The notes beneath the pieces were generated by a model. The model saw nothing but the letters and a program-made list of their open reading frames with translations. It did not search any database and was not told where the DNA came from. 64,000 bases of DNA from Polyangiaceae bacterium (GTDB lineage Bacteria > Myxococcota_A > Polyangia > Polyangiales > Polyangiaceae): NCBI GenBank assembly GCA_013361525.1, contig JABFXY010000012.1, positions 1-64,000 on the forward strand. The letters are read 5' to 3'. Below are positions 43,401 to 51,900 of this stretch, piece by piece. A program made the translations under genes and the position numbers. Numbering within the stretch: position 1 is the first letter of the stretch; the number at the start of each line of letters is the position of its first letter.

Positions 43401-44569
43401 CCTCGCTGGCGGCCGTCGAATACTCCTCGTCGGATCGCGCGGAAGTCATCGCCAACATGGCCGAACGAGGTCCGGGCCGTGTGATCGTCTGCAGCTACGG
43501 AATCCTGCAGCAGGACGTTTCGGCGCTCGCGGCAATCGTCTGGGGGACGGTTGTCCTCGACGAAGCGCAATTCATCAAAAATGCGGAGTCGATGCGTGCA
43601 CGGGCTGCCTACGAGCTGAAGGCCAAACAGCGAATCGCCGCGACCGGCACACCGGTGGAGAACCATTTCGGCGATCTGTGGAGCGTCTTCCGCTTCCTCA
43701 ATCCGGGGTTGCTCGGCGAATGGGCCGACTTCAAGCGACGGTACGTCCTTCCGGTCGAGCGCGACGGCAGCTTCGCGCCGGGCGCCGTGCTCCGCGAGGT
43801 GGCACGCCCGTACCTCCTTCGTCGCACGAAGAAAGACGTCCTCACCGAGCTCCCGCCGGTGACCGAGGTCCACCACGAGGTTCGCTTGTCGGAGGACGAC
43901 GAGCTGCGTTATGCGCTCCTCCGAAAGCAGATCCACGAAAAGCTCTTCACCTTCCACGGCAAGCGGGACAACAAACTCGAAGTCCTCGCCGAGATCACGC
44001 GCCTCCGCCGCTTTTGCTGCCATCCGCGGTTGGTCTTCCCGGACGCCGAGAACGACTCCGCCAAGATTCGCACGTTCCTCGATCTCGCCGAGGAGCTCCG
44101 CGAAAACGGGCACCGCGCGCTCGTTTTCAGCCAATACGTCGATTTCCTGGTCTTCGTCCGAGAGGCGCTCGACGAGCGGGGCATCCATTACGAGTATTTG
44201 GACGGGTCGACGCCCAAGGCGCAGCGCAAAGAGCGCGTCGACGCCTTTCAATCGGGTGACTCGACGTTGTTCCTCATCAGCTTGAAGGCCGGTGGATTCG
44301 GCCTCAACCTCACAGCTGCCGATTACGTGATTCACCTCGACCCGTGGTGGAACCCAGCGGTCGAATCGCAGGCGACCGACCGCGCCCATCGCATCGGTCA
44401 GACTCGCCCGGTCACCGTGTATCGGCTCGTCACGAAAAACACGATCGAAGAGAAGATCGTTCGACTCCACGAAAAGAAGCGCCGCCTCGCACGCGCCGTG
44501 CTCGACACGACCGACGACGCGCAAGACCTCGGCACCGACGAGCTCGTCGCGCTGCTCGGCCCGCAGTGA
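40436..44569 (+). CDS. SNF2/RapA family helicase-like ATPase with a 900-residue N-terminal region
   Basis: 1377 residues from GTG 40436 (ATG 40472 is an alternative). The C-terminal third is a complete SNF2 motor: QIDGYRWLCRLA, the Walker A DDMGLGKTVQI near residue 945, DEAQ near 1041, ATGTPVENHFGDLWSVFRFL, SLKAGGFGLNL and the final RAHRIGQTRPVTVYRL. These enzymes translocate on double-stranded DNA to remodel protein-DNA or RNA-polymerase complexes. The first 900 residues show no zinc finger or SWIM motif that I can place, and contain helical repeats early on. Bacterial relatives usually have about 1000-1100 residues, so the N-terminal region is large. Confidence 0.93.
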   Translation: MRPVIAGYRIAAMTANEPRDHFDSATAGLDRSMWRWVGAIALEQAVGRSVLSRLGAQGKHADERLDRWLGGAVAAGLLVATTPGRAQSLGPAPAREPGFAVHPSYEQLVLRKLAASNELDAIAKETQALLGRRSVSEIACALQRGDLESFARHHAAARLQRTVALRTASQELLASLCAPFDARFLTRTWGAEAERIALIALRDALDGPTRCDGLEAWVRSKLETSTQASFQSNAASLLCEHAIVRGDHAAIFYLAGPLPAYTRVGFAAAAHFVEGDEAKTRAALELCTRGGLPACGAVSPILALLLRGSGTKEGAALAKRVIARSTTDGERGTARALRQLFRYLDQPRGPYRRIDYHQLPADSGAWPVLLSGFTVDLHLDQPTTRAVWAQSIARRAAEIQAAGYTWLASQAALLAERLDADLASTELSRSGLQSRVMKPASSLWDVLQPKPEWRRALEALASISLEEEVVAEGSRRAIWYVDMVDGDLERPAMQEYRAAGGWSQGTRMSFAQLWETRDALPPEDRSILDHTRDNGQRDREPTPEVFEALIGHPRVVNGVRGMSVEVVAGVCRIETEEEDARIHVRVKPEGAELGVNVALEGEARIVVYRVTTAMWRVIEAMPKGTTVPKSEQAALLRVLEQLARRVEVRSAQLGADRDVDPDATPCVRFVPHAGAWLVQVGVRPFGDKGRFYVAGTGNPSLTLHADGQHLLCARDLARERSNVDALVAACPTLAAPSQNDDDPKPVLEADSWVFDEESVLSLLSELREMGAPHHLEWPESSALQLRGRVDAKNLHCRLRSDKGWYLATGGVRLDAVTDIALGDLARAPWTPSGRFLRLPNGDYLEVARRVRRVVAALGAVASGKRGASLRIHPGAVPALRELADPDLGFDVNRDAASWLARVDELASDAFPVPEGLRADLRPYQIDGYRWLCRLATLGLGACLADDMGLGKTVQIIALLLRRSEEGPALVVAPTSVCSNWISEIERFAPSLAAVEYSSSDRAEVIANMAERGPGRVIVCSYGILQQDVSALAAIVWGTVVLDEAQFIKNAESMRARAAYELKAKQRIAATGTPVENHFGDLWSVFRFLNPGLLGEWADFKRRYVLPVERDGSFAPGAVLREVARPYLLRRTKKDVLTELPPVTEVHHEVRLSEDDELRYALLRKQIHEKLFTFHGKRDNKLEVLAEITRLRRFCCHPRLVFPDAENDSAKIRTFLDLAEELRENGHRALVFSQYVDFLVFVREALDERGIHYEYLDGSTPKAQRKERVDAFQSGDSTLFLISLKAGGFGLNLTAADYVIHLDPWWNPAVESQATDRAHRIGQTRPVTVYRLVTKNTIEEKIVRLHEKKRRLARAVLDTTDDAQDLGTDELVALLGPQ

Positions 44570-44577
44570 AAGCAGTC

Positions 44578-44704
44578 AACCGCAACGGCGCAAAGGGAAG
44601 AAAAAGCGCGCAAGGGATTTGAAGAAGTCAGCACGCGACGCCGTGACCGCGAAGACGCCGACAAACCTTCGTGTTCTTTCTCTGCTCTTTGCGTCTTTGC
44701 GGTT
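44578..44704. repeat. Imperfect inverted repeat with purine-rich arms (AACCGCAA / CGCAAAG type)
   Basis: AACCGCAA (44578-44585) pairs exactly with 44697-44704, and CGCAAAG (44589-44595) with 44687-44693. The bases beyond continue to pair imperfectly through purine-rich stretches. The spacer is about 50 bp. It fills the gap between the convergent helicase and AraC genes. Similar AACCGCAAAGACGCAAAG repeats occur in intergenic DNA of several environmental phyla, so this may be a REP-like family. Confidence 0.55.
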
Positions 44705-44719
44705 CGTCTTGTGTGGCAA

Positions 44720-45490
44720 TCAGCAGTACTCGACGTCGGAGAAGAACCGCGTCGGGTTGTGGCCCGTGACGCTGCGGAACTCGCGAATGAAATGTGATTG
44801 GTCGGAGAAGCCGTGCTCGTGCGACAGCTGCGAGAGGCTCATCGCCGGCTTGTATGCGTCCGTCGCTCGCTTGAAGCGAACGATCGAAGCGAACTTCTTG
44901 GGGGAGGCGCCGACCGCTCGCCGAAAGCGCTTCTCGAGCGCGTCTTGGCTGAGTCCGAGCTCGCCCGCGAGCTGCGCGATGCGGATCGAAGCCGGGTCGG
45001 CCTCGATCGCACGCACGGCCGCCTGGACGAGCACATCCGCGGGTGCTCGAAGCATACCGAGGAGCATCTCCTCCAAGACGACGATGCGCCCTTCGTCCGA
45101 CTTCGCCTCTGCGACCCGCTCGGCCACACGCTCGACGTCGCTCGCGCGTAGGCAGCTATCGAGGGGGAGCGCGCCCTCGAAGATTTCGTGGAGCGGCGCT
45201 TGGAAGAACGACGCAGCGCCCCCCTCGCGAAACTTCGTGAGCACGATTCCCGATCCGGGGAGCGTCTGCATTCGCCGAGTCGAGCTGCGCAGACCGGACA
45301 GCACGTAGTCGGGCATCTTGTGCGGCCCGTCGTGTTCGACGAGCGCAGCCGCGCCGGCATAGCGAACGCCGAGGACGAGCCCCGTCTCGGGTAGCAACGT
45401 CCGGGTCATGCCGTCCCGCGACTCGACGATCTCGAAGGCGCGCACGACGTTCGCGAGCGCTGCAGACGGCTGGAACCTCTTGACGATCAC
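44720..45490 (-). CDS. AraC family transcriptional regulator
   Basis: 256 residues from GTG 45490. The C-terminal AraC DNA-binding domain has two helix-turn-helices: IRIAQLAGELGLSQDALEKR, then LSQLSHEHGFSDQSHFIREF followed by FRSVTGHNPTRFF. The N-terminal part begins FQPSAALANVVRAFEIVES, as in AraC regulators with a DUF6597-like sensor. The start is not certain: GTG 45490 begins the conserved region, and no ATG is available in a suitable place. It is divergent from a small membrane-anchored protein (45572), a possible target. Confidence 0.88.
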   Translation of the reverse strand: MIVKRFQPSAALANVVRAFEIVESRDGMTRTLLPETGLVLGVRYAGAAALVEHDGPHKMPDYVLSGLRSSTRRMQTLPGSGIVLTKFREGGAASFFQAPLHEIFEGALPLDSCLRASDVERVAERVAEAKSDEGRIVVLEEMLLGMLRAPADVLVQAAVRAIEADPASIRIAQLAGELGLSQDALEKRFRRAVGASPKKFASIVRFKRATDAYKPAMSLSQLSHEHGFSDQSHFIREFRSVTGHNPTRFFSDVEYC

Positions 45491-45571
45491 CTTCGTCGAC
45501 GATGGCAGATCGAGCGTCGAACGCCAAGCGAGGCAGTGCCGGCGGACGCCGGCCTGGTAAGACTCCGGATC

Positions 45572-46060
45572 ATGAACCGTCGCGCCGTCCTCGCGATCGG
45601 CGCCGCTGCTGCGGTCGCCGCGGGCTATCGCATCTTCGTTTGGAAAAGCGACGAGGAGAAAATCGCGGCCCTCATCGATGCGCTCGCGGAAGCATTGAGC
45701 CGGCCCGAGGGAGAGAACCCCGCGCTCTACGGCGGAAGGGTGAAGAAGGGGCTCGAAAAGGCGCTCGCTCCCGGCGCCGTCATCGACGCCCAGGAGCTCG
45801 GCGGTGAGCAGACGGACGTCGACGACGTCGTCGCGGTGGCGGTTCAATTCGCGGGGATCTACCGGCGCGCGACGGTCCACTTTCCCGAGCCGAAGGTCAC
45901 CGTCAAAAGCGACCGCGCGACCCTGACCGGATACATCGACGTGAGCGCAGACGAAGAAGGCGGTGGTTCGCGCAAGGAGCGAAGGCCCATCACGATGGAG
46001 CTCGCGCGGCTCGATGGTGACTGGCGCATTCGGCGGGTCAGCGTCGCCGGCCCGGGATGA
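45572..46060 (+). CDS. Membrane-anchored protein with possible NTF2-like domain
   Basis: 162 residues. MNRRAVLAIGAAAAVAAGYR is a single N-terminal anchor or uncleaved signal. The outside part has helices (EKIAALIDALAEALSR) followed by strands ending RLDGDWRIRRVSVAG, a pattern common in NTF2/SnoaL-like or DUF4440-like domains; this is a fold guess only. ATG 45572 was preferred to an upstream in-frame ATG at 45536, which has no signal-like sequence. Confidence 0.72.
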   Translation: MNRRAVLAIGAAAAVAAGYRIFVWKSDEEKIAALIDALAEALSRPEGENPALYGGRVKKGLEKALAPGAVIDAQELGGEQTDVDDVVAVAVQFAGIYRRATVHFPEPKVTVKSDRATLTGYIDVSADEEGGGSRKERRPITMELARLDGDWRIRRVSVAGPG

Positions 46061-46111
46061 CTCGAGGCGTGTTGCCCCGCGGTGCGCGTCATTGCCTCAC
46101 ACGGGGCCGCC

Positions 46112-46360
46112 TCAGCGCCCGAGCAGGACCGCGGCGACATAGAGCACCGCCATTGCGACCCAGATGGTCGCGCGCACGCGCATGCCTCGCACGAAAGCGC
46201 AGTACGGAGCGAGCGGTGGAAACACGAGGCTCCCGAGCGCCGGGACGAATTGGCGCTGTTTGGTCAGCCCGAACAAGGTCGCCACATGCACCGTGACGAG
46301 CGCGGCGAAGGTCACGATGACGGCACTGGTCACGATCAGATTGAGGCTTTGATCGCTCAT
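46112..46360 (-). CDS. Small two-helix membrane protein
   Basis: 82 residues with two hydrophobic helices: LIVTSAVIVTFAALVTVHVATLFG starts near residue 8 (written here as 20 or fewer per part: LIVTSAVIVTFA, ALVTVHVATLFG), and AMAVLYVAAVLLGR ends the protein. Between them is PALGSLVFPPLAPYCAF. No family is recognised. The ATG overlaps the stop of the upstream lipoprotein gene (ATGA), so the two may form an envelope pair. Confidence 0.72.
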   Translation of the reverse strand: MSDQSLNLIVTSAVIVTFAALVTVHVATLFGLTKQRQFVPALGSLVFPPLAPYCAFVRGMRVRATIWVAMAVLYVAAVLLGR

Positions 46361-46770
46361 GGGTTCGCCGCCTCCGGGACCGGGCACGCAGCCATGCTGG
46401 GAAAGAGGTCGAGCACCCGACCGTCCCGGTGGTGCCAGGCTGCGCGCGCAAAATAGAGGCGCCCGTTGTCGCGCCGCTCCGTCGTCCAAGGCGTGAAATA
46501 CGCATTGGGCGGCGGACTGACCCAGGCGCCCGCTTGCCAGCGCCAGCGCCGGCCGTCCCAATCCCATTGCCCGTCGATCCACACGTCGCCGACCCTCTTC
46601 GGTGCGGGCACGTCCTCTACGCGAGCGGGCGGCGGGGGGTACGGGACCTCGATCATGTCGCGCTTCTGCACGGGTCCTGTCGGCGGCGCGGGGAGGCCCG
46701 CGCTGCAGCCCGCCGCCATAACGGCGATGCACGCAACGATGTTGGCTCGGAGCCAGGACCGACGGTTCAC
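46357..46770 (-). CDS. Lipoprotein with Trp-rich YXWGXW-like region
   Basis: 137 residues. From GTG 46770 the sequence is MNRRSWLRANIVACIAVMAAGC, an ideal lipoprotein signal with lipobox MAAGC. The mature part has a Trp-rich stretch (VWIDGQWDWDGRRWRW) then SPPPNAYFTPW, the character of YXWGXW-repeat envelope proteins whose role is unknown. The frame is open far upstream, but that part is a shadow of the divergent tamA-like gene. It is coupled to the two-helix protein downstream. Confidence 0.78.
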   Translation of the reverse strand: MNRRSWLRANIVACIAVMAAGCSAGLPAPPTGPVQKRDMIEVPYPPPPARVEDVPAPKRVGDVWIDGQWDWDGRRWRWQAGAWVSPPPNAYFTPWTTERRDNGRLYFARAAWHHRDGRVLDLFPSMAACPVPEAANP

Positions 46771-46848
46771 CGAGCAGGAGCGCAGTGCAACACCAATGCC
46801 GCGAGGGCGTCTTGCGCGGGAACGGGCATTGCACATTCGCCCAAAGCC

Positions 46849-48960
46849 GTGCGCTCGAATCGGATTGTCGTCTTGCTTTGTGTGCTGCTCTCCCTTGCAG
46901 CCATGGCGTGCACGACCATTCCCAAGGGGATGGCTGCCGTCGACACCGTGGACGTGGAGGGAACGGACCGCGTGTCGAGCTCCGACGTCGAGGAGCGGCT
47001 GGCGACGGCACCGACGAAGAAGTTCCTCGGGCTGTTTCGCGGCATCGTCTACGACTACTCCCTGTTCGATCGCAGCGTCCTGCAGCGCGATCTCGAGCGC
47101 GTCGAGCGCTTCTACCGCGCCCGCGGGTACTACGAGGCCAAAGCCCGCGCCGGCCGTGTGCTCTTCAAAGACGACGACCACGTCGAGGTCACGATCGTCG
47201 TCGAGGAGGGTGAGCCGGTCCTCGTCCACGAGGCGACGGTCGTCGGCCTCGCCGGGCTCTCGGAGGACGACACCGAAGCCGCGCGCGACGCGGTCGACGC
47301 CCTCGTCGAGCGGGGGGAGCCGTTCGAAGAAGAGCCGTTCAACGACGCTCAGAGAGCCGTAAAGCGAGCGCTCACGGACCGCGGTTATGCGTTCGCGAAG
47401 GTCCAACAACACGCGGACGTCGATTTGCCGCGACATCGCGCAACGGTCGTCTACGCGGTGACGCCGGGACCGAAGGCGACCTTCGGCGCCACCCGCGTAG
47501 AAGGCCTGAAAGAGCTGACTGCGGACGGCGTGCTCCGTGCGATGAACATCGACCCGGGCGACGCCTATTCGACGTCGACCATCGACCGCGGGCGTGACGC
47601 GATCCTCGCGCTCGGGACATTCACCTCGGTCGAGATCGAGCCACAGCTCGCGGATCCTCCGCCGGCGAACGCGGTCGTGCCGCTCGTCGTTCGCGTGCGT
47701 GAACAGAAGCTCCGCAGCGTGATCCTCGGCGGGGGCTTTCAATTCGACTCGATCCGCGCGCGAATCCACCTGCAGGCAGGGTGGGAGGACCGCAATCTCT
47801 TCGGCGGTTATCGGCATTTCCAAGTCGACCTCAAGCCCGGTATCAATCTCTACCCGACGCGCGTCCCGACCTTCGAGACGCCTACCGCGGTGTTGCCGGA
47901 GGAGCGATTTCGCGCGTCGCTGCGTCAGCCGGGTTTTCTCGAAGCAAGAATGACGGGCGTCATCACCCAGGAGCTCAACACGTTTCCTCTGCTCCTCGGA
48001 GAGAAGGTCGCCGCCGACGCACCCGTCGTCGGCTACGTGGAATACAAAGGCTCGGTCGGCACCGAGCGCTCTTTTGCTCGCTACTTCTTCGTCTCACCGA
48101 CCTACAACTTCCAATACGACTTTCCGTTCACCTACGTCGGCGCCCTCGATCCGAACCTCACGCCGCTCATCGTTTCGTACATCGGGGCGCGAGGACAATT
48201 CGACTATCGCGACGACCGGCTGAAACCGCACAAGGGCGTTTATGTCCAGAACGACTTTCAGTTCGCGGGGCTCGGCGGGTCCGCTCGCGACTTCCGCATC
48301 CAGCCGGAGGTGCGCGGGTATATCCCACTAGGGAGCAAGGTGACGCTCGCAACGCGCGCAACCGTGGGTTTCTTGTTTCCGCTCAACTACGGCGAAACTG
48401 CGCAGGAGCACGCGCGGCGCCGCGAGGCCGACGTCAACGCCGCCGCGCTGACGCGCGATCTGTCGCTCATCTATCTGCGCGGCTTCTTCTCGGGCGGTCC
48501 GAGCTCGAATCGCGGCTATCCACTTCGGGGTGTCGGCCCGCATGGGACGGTCCCATTCCTCAATCCGGGCATCTCGATGGAGCAGCTCGCGCTCCAGTGC
48601 CAGCTCGACAGCGACAGCTACGATGAAGCGATTTGCGAAGTGCCGCTCGGTGGGATGTCGCTATGGGAAGCGTCGCTCGAGCTTCGATTTCCCATTTACG
48701 AGCCGCTCGGCGCGTCGATCTTCTGCGACGCGAGCGACGTCTCGGTCGAGCAGCTGGTGCTCCGCTTCAACTATCCGCATCTGTCGTGCGGCGCGGGCCT
48801 CCGTTACGACACCCCGATTGGGCCGGTACGCGTGGACGTCGGATACAGAATCCCCGGTGCTCAGGTCCCGAGCGGCGTCGACCCGCGTCTCGAGGGTGAT
48901 CCCGACACGATTTTCGGCGCTCCCATTGCGATCGCCTTCGGCCTGGGGGAGGCCTTCTGA
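46849..48960 (+). CDS. tamA: TamA/Omp85-family outer-membrane protein with lipoprotein-type signal
   Basis: 703 residues from GTG 46849. It begins MRSNRIVVLLCVLLSLAAMAC; the last residues form a lipobox, unusual for an Omp85 barrel. POTRA-like modules follow: DTVDVEGTDRVSSSDVEERL, RFYRARGYYEAKARAG and ATVVGLAGL, as in TamA's three. The barrel half has strands ending GLGEAF with terminal Phe and the conserved GGPSSNRGYPLRGVGP (VRGF/Y type) motif. It inserts or exports outer-membrane proteins together with TamB, whose gene starts on its stop codon. If the lipobox is real the N-terminus is lipidated. Confidence 0.88.
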   Translation: MRSNRIVVLLCVLLSLAAMACTTIPKGMAAVDTVDVEGTDRVSSSDVEERLATAPTKKFLGLFRGIVYDYSLFDRSVLQRDLERVERFYRARGYYEAKARAGRVLFKDDDHVEVTIVVEEGEPVLVHEATVVGLAGLSEDDTEAARDAVDALVERGEPFEEEPFNDAQRAVKRALTDRGYAFAKVQQHADVDLPRHRATVVYAVTPGPKATFGATRVEGLKELTADGVLRAMNIDPGDAYSTSTIDRGRDAILALGTFTSVEIEPQLADPPPANAVVPLVVRVREQKLRSVILGGGFQFDSIRARIHLQAGWEDRNLFGGYRHFQVDLKPGINLYPTRVPTFETPTAVLPEERFRASLRQPGFLEARMTGVITQELNTFPLLLGEKVAADAPVVGYVEYKGSVGTERSFARYFFVSPTYNFQYDFPFTYVGALDPNLTPLIVSYIGARGQFDYRDDRLKPHKGVYVQNDFQFAGLGGSARDFRIQPEVRGYIPLGSKVTLATRATVGFLFPLNYGETAQEHARRREADVNAAALTRDLSLIYLRGFFSGGPSSNRGYPLRGVGPHGTVPFLNPGISMEQLALQCQLDSDSYDEAICEVPLGGMSLWEASLELRFPIYEPLGASIFCDASDVSVEQLVLRFNYPHLSCGAGLRYDTPIGPVRVDVGYRIPGAQVPSGVDPRLEGDPDTIFGAPIAIAFGLGEAF

Positions 48961-51900
48961 TGCACGCGCCGGCCGTCACGATGCCTGCCCCGCCCAATGG
49001 CAAGCGGCTCGGCCGCGCGCGCAGGGCGATCGCGGCATGCGCGAAGGCCGCCGGCCTCAGCGTCGTATTCGGCGTGGCCGCCGTGGCAGGAGTGCTCCTT
49101 CACGCGGGACTCCGCGCGCCGAGGGAGCTCACCATTGCGACGGTCAACGATTTGCTCGCGAGCAGTTTCCAAGGCGAGGTGCGATTGCACGACGTCGATG
49201 TCGTCCGGCTCGATCGCCTCGAGGGAATCGACGGCGAGGTGTTCGACCCGGAAGGCAACCGTGTGCTCGCGATACGCGGCGCGAGCGTGCGCTTCCGAGC
49301 GTGGACGATCCTGCGTTCGTTCTTCATCGGCGACCGAACGAAGATTGGGCTGGGTGAGGTCAGCGTGCCGTCCGCGGAGATCGTGCTCGAAGAGGACGAC
49401 GCGGGCGAGATTGGCCTTTTTCGCGCGTTCGCGTCGCGGACACCGCCGTCGACCGAGCCTTCGCGCCCGACGGAGGTGACGCTCGGGCGCGTCGAGATTG
49501 GGCACGTGTGGGTGCATGGCCGCCTCGACGCCGTACCGGTCCTCGACGTGGATGTAGATGGGCTATCGGGATCGTTCCACGCCGGCCCTGAACGCACCGA
49601 CGTGGATGTCCAGCGGCTCTATGTTCGTGCACGCGGTCTCGAAGGGCTGTCGCCCGAGGGGACCATCGTCGCGCGCGCGGTGATCCCGGAGGACGAAAGC
49701 GAAATCGACGCACGCGCCCATTACAACGGATACGTCGGGGAAATCCCGGTCGTCCTCGACGCGTCGCTGTCGAAGCGAACCGTCCTCGCGAGCATCGACG
49801 TCGCCGAGACGGACGCCGGCGCGTTCGACGCCATCGACCCCGATCGAATCCACCTCGGCGGGCCGGTTCGGCTGCATGCCGATATCGAGGGGTCGCTCCC
49901 GCTCCTCCTCGCCGATGTCCACGCCGAGGTGGGGGACACCACCATTGGTGCCCGGGCGACAGTCGGCCTGCCACAATCGGACAGCCCCGCGGTGATCGCT
50001 GCACGTGTGGACGCCGACCATGTCGATGCACGGCTCGCCGATCCGACCGCGCCCCACTCGGATCTCTCGGCGACCATCGGCGCAGTCGCGATCGTTCGCG
50101 ACGGCCGGCAGTTTTTCGGAGGGTTCGAGCTCCAGAACGAGGCCGGCCACGTCGACGGGCAATCCGTTCCCGCGGCCACGCTATCGGGCGCGTTCACCGA
50201 GCGCTCGATCCACGCGCAAGGATTCATTGCGGAGCGCGGGGCACCGACGACCATTCATATGTCGCTCGAGCCGCGCGGGTCGGCGACGTCGCCGAGCTTG
50301 TTGTCGTTTGCGACGTCGACCGTCATCGACGACCTCGACCAGGTCGAGCGCATTGGCCCGCTCGCCCGCGGCGAGGCGACCATACGCACCGAGGGCGCCG
50401 TCGATCTCGAGGCCAAGCGGATCGACCTGACGGCAGAAGCTTCCGTCAATGGCATGGCGAAGGACGGTGTCGCCGTCGCGAGCGCAAATGCGACCCTCCG
50501 CGTCGGAGGAACGTTCGAGACACCGACGCTCGATGCCGAGCTGAAGGGAACGGGATTGCGTGGATACGGTTATTCGTTCTCGAGCTTCGACGGCACCGTT
50601 TCGGGCGCCAAAGACATCATGGCCGTCCGCGCGAACCTCACCGGCGACAACCGAACACCCAACATTCGCGCCAATGCACAATTGTCGACCGGTGCGGGCC
50701 TGACGGTGAGAGCTCCACGTATCGAGCTCGAGCGGGGAGACGTGAAGGCCGTCGTGACCGCAGAGCTCGTTCGGGCGCTACCGGGCGGCGCCCAGGTGAA
50801 GGGGCTGGTCGTCGACGGGCTCGGCGATCGCCTGACGGGTGACGTCTCGATGGAACACAAGAATCTGTCCATCAAAGCCATGACGAGCGGCGTGGACCTG
50901 TCGCGTGTCGCAAAGCTCGTTGCCCGCGAAGAAGATCTCGCCGGGCGCATGGCGTTGGATATCGACGCCAGGGTTCGCCAAACCACCGCAAATGGAAAGG
51001 TCGTCGTGAAGCTCGATGGGCTGCGGGCGCGCGGTATCGAGGGCGCGGACGCCGACGTCGCGCTGACGCTCGACGGGCGGCAAATCCGGGGGAGCGTCAC
51101 GGCGTCGATGGCGCCGATCGGCAAGCTCCACGCAGAGCTGCAGGATGTCACGGTCGGCGGGCCGATCCTCGAACCGAGGGCGTGGTCACGAGCCACCGGC
51201 ACGATGGTTTTGGACGCCGATGTCGACGTGGCAGAGCTGCTCGCGCGCGTTCCGGCGGACAAGCGGCCGGTCTCCAAAACATCCGGCACGATCGCAATTC
51301 GAGGCAACGTCTCGCGACCGAATGCAGCTTCGGATCCGTCGGTGGAGCTCGAGATCGTCACGAAGAAGCTGACAATCACCGGCCCCGAAAAACCCAAGGT
51401 TTTGGTCGACGGCGTGGCAATCGCCGAAGGGCCACCGTGGCACCTCTCCGGAATCGACGCGACCTTGAAGGCGAGCTTCGACGGAGCGACCGGACGCGCG
51501 GACCTCGCGGCTGCGCTTCGTGACCGAAAGGGAGAACTTGCCTCCTTGAAGGCGTCCGCCAAGCCACCGCTTCGCCGAATGCTCGAAGACCCGAAGAGCA
51601 TCGAGGCGATCGTGGGCGAGCTACCAATCGAACTCGGCGTCGAAATCCCGCGTCGCTCGATCGTCGACCTTCCGGGCGAGCTCGGCACGCGGCCGATCCA
51701 GGGCGAGATCGCTCTTTCGGGGACGTTCAAGGGCTCGCTACGAGCGCCCGAGTTGTCGCTCACCGCCACGGCGACGAACCTCCGACCACGCGGCGCCGCG
51801 GCGTGCGCGCGCTCCCTCGATGTGACGACGGACGTGACCTACGACGGCTCCAAAGGACACGTGCAGCTGACGGCGGCGACGGGGAAACGGCCAGTCATGA

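Noticed and set aside
42905..44524. 539-residue minus-strand frame opposite the SNF2 motor
   Set aside because: It lies entirely against the conserved helicase motifs and shows none of its own.
46074..46107. GCCCCG/CGGGGC six-bp hairpin as terminator between convergent genes
   Set aside because: Six GC pairs around a 22-base loop in very GC-rich DNA is expected by chance, and there is no T-run.
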